Assembly: GCA_003344405.1 (NCBI GenBank)
Contig: NOWV01000087.1
Coordinates: forward strand, 186,001 to 250,000
Reading direction: 5' to 3'
Length of the DNA: 64,000 nt
Source of the DNA: Trichoplax sp. H2
Lineage: Eukaryota; Placozoa; Uniplacotomia; Trichoplacea
Position 1 is the stretch's first letter. Each line of letters starts with the position of its first letter. The notes beneath the pieces are model-generated. The model had not been told where the DNA came from, ran no database searches, and saw only the letters and a program-made list of their open reading frames with translations. Both the position numbers and the translations under genes were made by a program. Below are positions 12,998 to 26,000 of this stretch, piece by piece.

Positions 12998-15900
12998 TTT
13001 TACTACTAGCAACGGGTACTTGGTCTGCGATAACGACGTATAGTAGTGTGCTAGTTAATATAAGAAGTCTAATGCATTTGATATTATATCAAAGTGTTCA
13101 ATCACTTCAGTGATACATAGGATTCATAATATTATTGCAGTTAAATGTGTTTTGTCTACACCAGTAACATCAATCCATTCATCGATTAAGAAGAAAGCGC
13201 GTCAACAATCGAAAAAGATCTATCGAATGAAACTAATGAATTCTATGATGAAACCCAAGTATCAACCTGCTTTCTCAAAATCTGATGGTTGTTTTGTAAC
13301 ACAGCTGTATCTTGTATGCTATCATCATAGTATGGAAATTTCATAAGATTCTAGGATTTGACTGGAATGAATAAAGACTTCATAAGCAAGCCTACCAGCA
13401 ATATTTAATCATTGAAATAATTGTCTAGAAAACTTATGAGAATCTTACAATACTCTTTTACCTCGATAAAATCAAATACTTCATTCCTATCTCATTACAG
13501 CGTCTTACTCACATATCTTCTTTTGTAATATAATCGTATTGCATGGCTATTGGCCCTTATGTTGGCAATTTGGCATATAATATGAAAAGTACAAGTGCGC
13601 TGTTCCATCATACCAGCCTCAATCTACAAATGCTTTGTAAGATTCAATATTGGAATACTAACTGAATGAAACTGCCATAAATGTTCTAGGCTTATTCCTT
13701 GATTAAAATCTGGTGGAATAATTTTTTAAATAATTATACCATAATAGATTAACTATTAAAATTACTCTTGGTATTCATCCTACATTTACGATCGAAATTT
13801 ACTGTAAACAACGTATAATTGATATCAATGATCAGCTATTAATTTCTTTTTCGTCTTTCAATGCTGGAGGCAAATAATTAAATTACTGTGATATCGTAAG
13901 ACTTACATTTTTTTAATGTTGTATGGCTCAAGTACGTATTCTTATTGAACATGCAAATTTTTCACAGTACTGAACTATACTAGTAAATGAGGTAAGGGAA
14001 GACTGACATCACCCAGTTTTTACATTGACAGCCTCTAATTTAATTTACGACTTATCAAATCCTAACTTTTCTATTTCTTTATTTAAAAATTTAGGTTTAT
14101 TGCTTGAGCTATACCTGTCAAGCTAAATGCTATAGCAAGATTTAATCCTTGCACTACTTGCGAAAATTTTCTGTCTTTATTGCTACGTGTGTATTGTTCT
14201 AGTATGCAGTCACGTGGCGAAACAGACCAAACTATAAATACAAATATATGTTAAGGCCACTATATATTTATATATAAAAATAAAATATCTTAATCTATGA
14301 TCTTGGATTGCCTTTCTACAAGCTTTATTAACTAATATTGATAGTAACAATTTTAAGAAGTTTACTTTGTTAGAGTATTAGCTAACTGGGAAGAATTTAA
14401 TCGCAGCGTGCATCAATAGTTGGAAGTGATCAAGTCGCTGTCATGATATTTTGCTATGTTAACTGTGTATACGTACATTAAATGCTCAGTTTATTAATAT
14501 TTTATTTAAAAATACCAGAAATATTCACGCTACGATCGAAAACAACATGAATAAGTGGATAGAAAATTAAAATGTATAGTAGCGGTAAATTATTACATTG
14601 AAGATCTAGTGAAATGGGATATCGTTAGCAACTAAACAAACTTAGGTCTTGATCATATCAATTATATACCAATACTAAGAGATAAAATACCACCTATAGT
14701 ATCAAAATTTTGAAATAGTTACTGTCGTAAAAGGATGTTCGGCTTCATTTCTCGATCTAGTTTCAATAGTCTAATAGTTTATAATCAGCTTTACGTTCAT
14801 GTCAGTATCATGTCAATATAATAAATATCTGAATTTTTATTTTCGTTTCTCGTTACCTTTGTGCTGGTAGTATCCTGAAGAATTTATCCTATTCAATGTT
14901 GATGAAGGTCATCTAAGCTTTATAAAATAGAATGTTATGTAATATAAAGATTTTTACATTTTTATGCATTTCTAGTAAAATTCCACCTGAAGTGTTACGT
15001 ATCATAATGTGTATTATAAGGATTTGGATTCAGTTTTCATTGTATTCTTCAAAGAAAACGTTAATACTTTACTATAGCAGCTTAAAGCGAAGTAATTTAA
15101 AATATAAAATTTTCTACCTAAATACCGTATTTAATTTCAATAGATAAATCCCAAAAATGTTCACCTTCACTTTCCAAGGCCTGCAGTGGAATGCACGTAC
15201 ACTGCAATGCATCCTTACAGTACGTTTTTTTGCTTGGAATACCAAATTTGCTATATTTTTGGCAAATGAGCGTTTCCGAAGTAATTTGTGAGTTTCTGCA
15301 GAGCAATCGAACTGCAGGAATTTTGGTTAACCTTTGTTTTAGTAATTAGGGAAAAATAAGTTGCAATTGCGCGATAATTAAATCAAAGTACCTTATAACT
15401 GATTAATCGTATTGTTACAATGTAATTTATCATTTACAAATAACAGTTGTGTGTTTAGGCTAAATATCAATGTCTGTACTCGAACCATAGTGGCTATGCA
15501 ATGTCTCCAGTTATAGCATCATAACAGATCTCAATTACTTGGTTATTACTGTGAACAAAAATTCTGACTACATTTGGAATATTATTATTTTAGTACAACT
15601 CGAGCAATGAATAGGTTATATCTAGTAGGTATATTGTATAATTGGTTTTTCATAACATCAATAATACTATTTCAAAGATTACTACAATAAAATATCTTAG
15701 AATATTATAACAAGAGCTTTAGCTTTCTGGAAAACTTTATTTATTACACAAATCTCTTTGTCTCCAAAATACCAATCACATCTCAGTACCTTTGCCTTAA
15801 TACATACAAACTACTGCGAAAACTACTGCGAAATGCATTTGTAAAACAGATACTTCCATGATTTAACATTCAAGCGTCCGTCTAATAGAATCTGAAATTC

Positions 15901-18900
15901 TTAACCTGAAAGTATTTTGGGTTGGACTATAATTATATTCGTTAAAATCTCATTTGGAATTCTAATATATGTTATTTTATCAGCTTGAAATCAGTATCTT
16001 CATGGTTTCATTTTTGGCCTCATTTTTCTGAGTCGCCAAAGATAACTATCCATGTGTATGTTTGACCCAGAAACAATACAATTATGACCTTTAAAATAAG
16101 AAGTAGATCATACTCATTGCATAATTCAATTGGATTTTTCCTGTATCATGCACACGTATATCGAAATAAAGGAAATTATTTCTTTCATGTTTATTTCTAA
16201 AGAAATTCGTAGTTTTATCAAATTGAACTTTCCTACAAACATTGAATTTTGTCAATATCCTGTTAAATGATGATTGCTTGAAATCACGTACTTTGTGTTC
16301 GATAAGGACCGTTTCGGAAACGGATATGGTAGCTGATTTTTTAAAAGAGGGTATAACTGTTTTAAAATCTCTTCTAGATAATATTGGCGAAGGCACCGTA
16401 TTGCTATATAATAAAATCATTCCAGTCAACAAAAAAATTACTTTAGCAAACGAAAATTTTAACTATTTTATGATCAATTGTTTCCTTCGAATTTATTTTT
16501 GTTTAATTTCTTAAAGCAATTCATAATATAAAAATCACTTGTAATGGCCAGAAAAAATGATTAATGTCTCATTGCGTGATCCATTGCAAAAATATTAAAA
16601 TGGGTAATCATCCTATTTTCATCGTATTAATATAGAATTACGTGGCCAATTTATACGTTACAGTCCTTTTCCATATCATTCATCTTTTAAAAAATCGATT
16701 TATTGATCTAGACTATTGCTCGTTTTTTTTAAATCTGAGATAAACATTGCTAGATAATAGGTGAAAGGAGTATCATCTGAATTTAATTAGTTTTCATAAT
16801 TAGATATCAAAACATTTAAATCAAGGTTAGAAATAAATTGTTACATTTAGGCTCGTAGGGTATGTCAAACGAAACTACTTAACCTATATACGAGTATTTT
16901 GAATTAATTGAAGGAATCCAATTATTTATCTTTACTATGTTATAACAATGAATGAAATGATTGAATCAATTATATCATTACCACTAGTCTTTGGAAAATT
17001 AATTTCTAGCATGACTGCATTCTTTAGGTCAGAGCTATATTGGAAAGTTACAATGAGAACAAACTAGGAATAGTTAGTAATGTTAGGGAGTTCATCTGAT
17101 CATGGCTAGCAAAGCCCAAATGATTATGTCTGCAACCACTAATATAGAGAATGTTAGTAACGTTATATTTAGCTGATTAATATAAACAAATTACAAGTGA
17201 AAACCAGCATATTATGATAACAAGGTTGAAGAATAGACTAAATCGTTCGGTTAAATTTTGTAATTTGAGATATCCACTCAATTTTGTTTACGACGGATTA
17301 AAGCGTTAAGAAATTAATCTGATGTCACGTCATTTACGACGGCTGAATAGCTTTATCGATCAGCTTAACAACAAGAAATTGAAATATCAAAACTAGTAAT
17401 CTAAATTTGATGTCTCTTATCGCAATATCGTCATAATTGTGTTTGTTTATTTTTATGGCAATTGATGCTGAGAAGTGGTCTGCTCGTAGCCTATTCATTC
17501 AAAAAGTACAAGCATAGTTCAATTTTGGTATTTCCATATCCTAGTCACGTTTAAGTCTAGTCCTGCGAAAATATATTGTTTACATTTTCAAACAGGAAAA
17601 CAGTTAGAAATTCAATATCAGTTAATAATATGAACTTTATATAGAGTTCAAGTTTACTACGGTAACTGTAACCCATGCCCGGAATAAGTTTATTTTTCAA
17701 ATTTCCGGTAATCGTTGTCCATAATCGTGATGAGACTGAGTGACGGGATAAAGTATGGTAATAAATAATCAAGCAAAATCTGCTTAAGCGAATAAAGGCT
17801 TTAACATTTAAAATGATAAATGTTAGTTAATCGAGAAGACTGTTTCGTTAGTTGAAGTATCGATATTTATCTTGTTTTTTGCGTTTTAGATTACTCTATT
17901 CTTAGTAGTTAGTATTCATAACATCATTTCAAATCATTCTTTTGATCCATATAATGAAAAGCAAGAAAAGAGTGCTTACTACGTGAGCTTGTGACCTGCA
18001 GTAAATGGGAACGGGGTAGGATTTATACCGGATATATTTAATCGACACTTATTTCTTAGATTATAGATTTTGATGTGATATGACACTGTATGGTATACTG
18101 TATCTTTAGGCTTTAACGTTAATGAAATGATGGATTTAGAAAGCGATTATAGTGATAATAATATATCATTTACTTCAGGACAGGTTTAAATATGCTAAAT
18201 TGGATATAATCTAACTATAATAAACTGGTGCACCAATTCTATTAATTATAAAGCTTTATGGCCGGTGGAAATCGAGTAGATTACACTTTATATTACGAAA
18301 GCTATATCGATTTCTCGGGTTTTATTCCTTACGTGCTCACTAAATTTACTTAGCCGCTAACAATATGAACTAAATTTTCAGTCATATCAGCTTACAAATA
18401 TGCGCTATTTTACCTTCTCAGTTAAATTATATATCTATTGATACAAATATCATTTCTTATTTCCGATAGAATATTAAAGACATATTTTCGTCACGATAGC
18501 CAAGAAAATACTAAAGATTGATATATAATAGAATGAAATTTGAAAAAGAAATAACCGAATTTTTTTCTTTCTTTCTCATTCAAATAGCATGCAGTAGAAT
18601 TGATTTAATCAATTTATTGTCAATGTTTGCTGAGGCATTGATATTTATATAATTGCCATTGAATCTGTTATTCTATCCTTTTCACAAATTTAATTAGAAA
18701 ATTCTTGATACGCAAAAGTCGTCTCTTTGATATACTTAGCAAACTTCAACTCAGACAGTTAACATAAAAGCAGAAAATTTTTTATTGATATTATTATTAA
18801 ATGGGCTATTTTTAATATTGTTACCGTATCATTTTAAAAAGTTTAATTTTTTTACGCATCGTAGTCGAGATATTCACATCGACCGTTTTATTAGATTGTC

Positions 18901-19058
18901 GTTGTATTCTAACTTAGGACTACCTTTTTATCTACTGTAGATCACAGTACTGTAATTTTTAAATTCATGTGGTTGTCGATAATCATAGTTATCGATTTAG
19001 GCTAGTCTGATTTCACTGTTTAATTTTATTCATAATTCATAAATTAAATCTCTCTCAG
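12998..19058. other. Intergenic interval between the globin genes
   Basis: I recognise no gene here. A 78-codon frame near 13110-13346 contains a basic run (KKKARQQSKKIYR) but starts at a non-ATG codon and matches nothing I know. Overlapping frames near 16091-16514 on both strands also start at non-ATG codons; the plus frame contains TVSETDMVADFLKEG, which reads like protein but has no clear splice sites. The right end (before 19059) probably holds the upstream intron or promoter of globin 2, because a TCTCTCAG acceptor lies at 19051-19058. Confidence 0.4.
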
Positions 19059-19135
19059 GCGACTTAGAAGCAAAATATAGATAAAGTTAAACTCATTAAA
19101 GTGAATTAGTTCTAAAATTTGACTGATCAACCGAA

Positions 19136-22100
19136 ATGGGAAGCGCTGGCGGTAAATTAATTACGACTGACAATCATGTAAGAGTCGATCACAGTAATCG
19201 CACTCAGCCTTTTACACTCAGTAAAAGGAATAAAAAGATTATTAGACAAACTTGGAAGAAAATTTCAGCTAATAAAATTGAAAATGGTGTCCTTGTCTTT
19301 TTCAAGTAAGTTTACTGATTTTTAGCTTTATAGGCTTACAGGAGTTTATTCTTCTGATATATTTAAAATTATTTGACTTACTGCAATATTCAATTCCTAA
19401 ATAATTTATGGCTGTTTAGCTAGTGTCTTCTTTTTTATTACATGGGTTCCATTTATTATTGCAGTTTGTAGCAGCACAACAATAATTTCAATATATGACT
19501 TATTTATTCTCCGTTTATGGTGTTGCGATACAGAATTTGAAGTAATTTAGAATATGTTCTTACCGTGCACCTTACATCTAGCACTGATATTTCATTACTT
19601 TTCTATATTATGTGCATTTAATATCTTATTCGTCCTTTAGAAATTACTTTTATTCTTGATTTCTTCCTTACTTCAGATTGTATGAAAAGTTTCGCAACTC
19701 ATTAAAAGTTGGCAACTTATTAATAGAATAGAATTATCAAAAACTCGTGCAATACTACATTAAAAATAGGCAACAGCTGTTAACGTATCTGTAGAGTCTA
19801 AAAATGCGGGGTAGAACCTTTACAATTAGAAATGGAAAAGGTTTGAAGATCCTGTCACAAATCTAGTAACAAATTAAAAACTTAGGATGCTATCACAATA
19901 AATAACGTTTTTAGGATAGAAATAGAGTTAGAACGGGATAGAACAATCCAGACAGCAAAGTCCTCCATTCCTAATTTTAGAGAGAAAATCAAACTTTGTT
20001 TCTGATTTTTGTCGTTTGTTTGCCGGCGATACTAGCGCAATGTTAGAAATTTGCGTAATATTAATGGTATTTTTTGAAGTAGAGATTTCTTTTTAGTCTA
20101 TCAATTTATGAAGCACCGAGAACTTGTGTTAGGTACACTTAAAATTGCATAAGGAAATGATAAAGAGGATTGGTTCAGAGTAAAATTAATGTATTTTAAA
20201 AGGCAATCGATGGAATTATTCTTAAATTGCTTTTATTATAAACTAAACGTTAAGTTATATTTAGTTTACGCTAAATTTAGTAATCCTTTGCTATTTCAAT
20301 CGTAGTAAGGAGATCAAAATGTAGCAAATGACCTTAATCAGTTTTGTGATTGCCCAAACTCTATTATAATACCTTGCTAGGCATATAATGCTGAATCTGT
20401 AGTTCCTTATCTGTGCATGGAATTTATAATGCTAATTTCCATGAACATTCACCTTTTAGTACATTCTCGGAGTTTAATTGCCATCTTTCAAAATTCTTCA
20501 TACACGTATACTGTTCCGCAGGAATATTTTGTACTGTAGAAAAATTTTTGGGCTTTCGATTTCTTAGAAATCTGTCTTGGCAAAATTCAATTATTGAATT
20601 AATATGTTAGTTTAACCTGAGCGGATGTTACAGCACTTTCAATGAAATATTTGATTGAAAGTCGCTGATCTATTTTGGCTATACAGTACTGTTGTATGTC
20701 CTCTATTTATTAGTGATTTCTAATGGCAGCCTATTTACATCTTAAATCTTTAACATTCAATTCGTGCAGTATTTAATTAGTTGCCACAAACTAGCTTCGT
20801 GACAAAGATAACGTAAAACAAATCTCTAAATTACTATAGTCTCCGGGATTCAGCATCCCTTAACTACCTCACAAGAATTTAGACGCCTTTACTTCGTTAA
20901 AACAACTATATAACTCTTCTTTCATTCAACTATCTGCTGAGCTTAAATACCCTTCGGCAGCAGCTATCATGTATGAGTCATAACAGTTCATGAAATTTAG
21001 CTCATATCGGATAGCTAAATTAATACAGATATTATTCATAATTTTGGACATGTACTGAACGATTCTAGATAATTAGACTATAGTAAGTCTACACACAGAA
21101 TTATTTATGGTATCATCTATAATTGAATATCTTCAGGCTATTCATCACAAGCGTTACAAGATATAACATTATAATCAATTAATATTAGTTACCTTATGAG
21201 AATTCTTATTACAATACAGCATAATTTACTGTAACAAAATAATAACTAGCGTAGTTCTTACTGTAAGTCACTATTAGTTTTCTCCATATATAAATGTTAA
21301 ACACTAAATTTAGTCATTTACTCTTCACGGTAGTTCGTACTGTGACAATTACCCTCATTGAAATTGCAGTAAGGATACTTATAAAGATCCGACTTCAGTT
21401 TGATATCCAACCTAAAGATCGCAAAAATTAAGTCGAAATCATATTTCTTAAATCAATACATAGACTTAAAAATGTAATATATTTCTATAGAAAGGAGTAG
21501 TTTGTACTAGTAGAATATAAATAAAACTGCCGAGCCCTATATAACGATGGAAATGCTAATTTTTAAATATTACACGTTGATTTCTCTATTATGATCAAAA
21601 GTGCAATTGTTGATTATTTTCCTTTATCCCTAATAATGAATGTAGCGCTAGACTTATTTATACGTTAATAATAACTATTCTTAAGCACAAAAATTTTACA
21701 TAAAGGCTCAATATTCGTTATAGCTAGCAATCTTAAACAGAGTATTAGACCTTTTAATGGTAGTCATTTCGATAAATTCGGGTATTAAACAATAAGGATG
21801 ACCGGAATCTGATTGCTGTTTGCTTACATTGTCTTGCATTAGTAGGTGTAAATGATCATTATTAGAGTAAGCGAAATCAAAATTCTAGTTGAGATTTTTG
21901 GTTAAGCAGTCCTGAATGTTAAGGAGCGGTTATAACAATTTTAGTACTCTACTTGGTTGTATATTGCAGTGATTTAATTATCATATTATGCAAAAAAAAT
22001 GAAAACTCTTTATGAAATCGTCTGCTTGTAATCAATGAGATTTCAATTTTATTTATGTTATATTGTCATTTCCGTATCTATAAAATCGCTTACGCTGCAT

Positions 22101-23088
22101 TTATAGAATCACTTAGCAGTTTAAAATATGGATTATAACATACATGATCATAGCATAATCGCTGCCAGTATAACCTAATCTTCATTATTTGAGGGGAAAA
22201 AAGATCGAGAAATCTGTCTTTATTCGTGAATAGCATTTGATCTTTAGCTAAGATAGAAAAAATGAACGCTATAAAATTTAATTATTCATTCTTACAGGCT
22301 ATTTCAAATTATTCCTGACGCCAAGCAATATTTTACTTCAGTGGAATTTTTCAACGATATGAAAGATTTGATAAAGGATCCACTCGTTCGAAGTCATGGC
22401 CTACGTTTCATGAAAGCCATTGAGACCATGCTAGAGATAGAATTTGATTCAAATGGTTGCATTTTCTTATTTAGCGCTATTGGTAACAGACATTGCAGCT
22501 ATGGAATTGAAGCAGATTACTTAGATGTAAGCTATCAAACTGAATCAAAAGCTTATTTACAACTATTCTTAAATTTTAAATCGTTCTAGGTTCAGACGAA
22601 TTAAATTCATTAACAGTTTCAACTACCATATTATTTGTTATACAGAATTATTAAAATTTTAAACGATTACTAATTGTAAATTGAAACATAGATAATACAA
22701 ATTTACTTACTTGTAGAATAAGGTTGTATAGAGGATATAGTAGTCCAGTGTGAGTATTTTCTTTATATTCGATACAAGATTACTTTTACTAACATTAACA
22801 ATATTCTATTCATATCTAATTCATTTATAGTATGTTCCTCAGGCATTTCGATTCATGCTGACTAAGGCCTTAGGCAATAATTACACTGATAAAATTGCAT
22901 CGGTTTGGGATGAAATTTTAAGCCATATTATAAAAGCAATGCAAGATAAAGTACGAGAAGGGACGAAATTAAAAGAAGATAAAGAAGAAGTTGCACGCCG
23001 TATAAGTAGCGCCTATCTCACCGATAAAAAAGGAGAGGACTGTAAAAGTACTACCAATGGCAGTGAGGATAGTCCGAATGTGATGTAA
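19136..23088 (+). CDS. Globin 2, N-terminally acylated type
   Basis: Three exons (19136-19305, 22298-22526, 22831-23088) encode 218 residues. Introns are 2,992 and 304 bp at the same two positions and phases as in globin 1, and exon 2 is exactly 229 bp in both genes, so they are tandem paralogues. Landmarks are the CD1 phenylalanine in QYFTS (about F69), distal E7 histidine in VRSHGLRF (about H90), and proximal F8 histidine in IGNRHCSYG (about H122). The start MGSAGGK offers Gly2 for myristoylation, but unlike globin 1 there is no cysteine nearby for palmitoylation. The C-terminus extends about 40 residues past helix H as a charged, Lys/Glu-rich tail. A strong acceptor (TCTCTCAG) at 19051-19058 marks a likely 5' UTR exon. 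Haem and ligand binding are expected from the two histidines; the physiological role is unknown. Confidence 0.92.
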
Positions 23089-26000
23089 AATGGCAATTAC
23101 CAGCTACCTACCAGCAGTTGAAACAACTATACTATCCACTTTTAATATAGAGTATTAAATAACTTGATCTAGTAACTTAATGTAGTATTTCCCTTTCTAA
23201 TTCAAGTACTCGCTTGATATTGACCATTTTATAATAGCTGAACGTAGTATTGGAAAGGGTTTACGGAGCTAAAAAATTTGCAAATCGCAGCCCAGTGACG
23301 AAATAATATAATTTTAAAAACATTGATTTATAAGCTCTACTTAAATTTTATGACACGAAAGTATCTCGTCTAAGAATGATCGAATAACGACATTCTACCT
23401 ACAGAAATCGATTAAAGAATTCATCCAATAACTAATCCAATTTAGGTTTTGACAAAAGAAGTAGTTACTTCTGTTATAATATGCTGATGTCATTATAACT
23501 AAGCTGTTGCGTTAGTGTGCTTCTGCTACAAAAATCTTTTATCAGCGTCAATTGCAATGTTTTCTTCTACTCAACTGTCTAACTGTTGAAATCTAATTTC
23601 TGCATGCAGAGTTAGGCGGCAATTGAAATTACTGCAAAAAATTTCTTTACCTTTGCTATCATTGAAATGAAATCAGATAATACGTTAAGCAAACAGTGAC
23701 TTTGATCGTCGATAATAGTATATCAAGGATATTCGTTATAAATCAGTGTTTCTATCTTCACATAGGGTATATTGCTGGTCAAAGTTAAGATATACTTATG
23801 ATGTGATAGAATTTACATTTATCCTGCCGCTATAATAGATTCCACGAAAAGATATTAATCCGTGGGCTGCCTTATAAGATATCAATATCAACGCCTTAAT
23901 TTTTAAAAATATATGTTGCTTATAAAATTATAGAATCTATAAATATCTCGTGATGTAATAATGAAAGCTACCAAATGCTCAATTTAGAAAATATATGTTG
24001 ATATAAATACTTTAATCACATACAAATTATTAAAGTCTGATTCGATTATGGTCGAACTATAATTTGCTGTATCGCAATAATAATTTAGACTAAAGGTATT
24101 AGTGCATGAACTAACTTATAAGAAATAAATTGGCGTAAATATAAATTTAAGTAATTTATATCAAATAGTTCATCTAAGATAGGTCGATAGTACGTGACAG
24201 CATCTTTGCTATTGGATCAAATAATTAACCTATGAAATGTACTACCTTGGATTTCAAATTATTGTTTCCGACAAGATTAAAAAAAATGAAATTAACGATG
24301 AATCTATTAAATGTTGCATTTAATATGAAATTTTAGAAAATCTAAAACTGTTGACCGCTATCTTTTCTTTCAATAAAATACGTTCGACCCCTTATTCAAA
24401 ATCTCAGACATGGCTAAGACGAATTAAAAAGGTCCAGCTTTATTAATAAATTTCTAATACGCATTATACCAACCTATTGTTAAATTAAATTATCTTTAAT
24501 AAGGACAGCTTCTTCGTTGAGGCTAAAGACTGAATATTGTCGTCAAATAAATTAAATTACGAAATGAATTTCAAGAGATTTTTATTTACTTAACCAAATT
24601 TACATCGTCAACCATCCATGGAAAACAGTAACACTTATCATAGAATGATTTATTATATGTTAGTATACAGCATAAAGGATGCGTTGAAAAGTCTGTTTTC
24701 TCATTTCCTGTAAAAGGCGAAATTTTAACCAATATTATTCACCAATCAATTGAATGAATGTGATCGCAAAACAGAAGTAGTGATAAAAGGAGAGGATTTA
24801 TGATAAAATGAATATCTAAATTACTGCATTAAAATTATTTTTCATTCTTCTTGCCATACATACTGTAGGTAATCCGTCTTTACTGGCGTGATAATCGGTA
24901 AGGAAGATTGATTTTATTATTCCATAAATCATCATCATGGTACAATCTTTATATGGGTATTGGTACAAAAATTAAGTGAGTTTATCTTAGCAGATGTTAG
25001 CAAAATAGAAATCTTTCATTACTGGCTTAAATTACGGTGAAAGGGACAGATAAAACAGAATTATTTGCTTACAATTTAATTTCGTAAATATATTTTATAG
25101 CAATTTATTTTCAAGTACTAACAATAGTAATAAAATATGCAGAATAGAGAATTGCATTCAAAAATAGGGCCCATCAGTCCAGTTCCTTAAAAGTAGTCTG
25201 ATAATGTTCGATAGATAATTTACAATTTCGGTAGTATTTACGAATTACATAGAATCATTTCGAATGGCTTTTACGGTAAATCATAGTTTCATTTCATGAT
25301 TATTGCATAATAAATCATTGAATTCTAAGGTAGCATCATTAATATCTTACTTTTTATTTATTGCTTATTAAAGTGAATTTGCTATGTACCGATCGTATTT
25401 ACTAGCGATAAAAAATGGTCGTTAAATTCTATAGCAGCAATAAAACTGGTTTAGTTATTAGCTGACAGTTCAGGACTAAGATGTAGGCTTGATTCTATCC
25501 ATTTTGCATTTTATTAGTCAGCGATTCTTAATAACATGAAATAAGACATTTTGATATAAAAAAAATAAGCGTGGTAATGCATGAAAAAACTATTGATCGT
25601 TCGATAGCTAAAATTTTGGTGTATACTCGTATGATCGATCACCCGTATTGCTTTATCGATTTATACGAGGTATAAATTGTTGACAAATATTCTCTATTCC
25701 TTAATTACTTATGCCTTTCATTTCAATTTAACCGAATTACTTCTATTTATGCCTTTATAACTAAAGTAAGAATAAAAATTCTTTAATGGGATCTATTGTA
25801 GTAGATATCCTATCTATCTATTCAAAATTTTATCGTTGTCAAATTATTTTAAATATAATAGCTAATCCTAATGGACTTAAGGATAAAAGCTGAGCCTAAA
25901 TTAATCTCTATCGGGGTTTACTCGCATAATTTCAAACCGGTGTGAGCGATTTTGTAATTTAGATTCCTATTTGGAAGAAGCATGAAATTAATTATCTAAA

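Noticed and set aside
16091-16514. Overlapping long frames on both strands
   Set aside because: Both start at non-ATG codons and match no family I know, and I found no splice sites giving a coherent gene.
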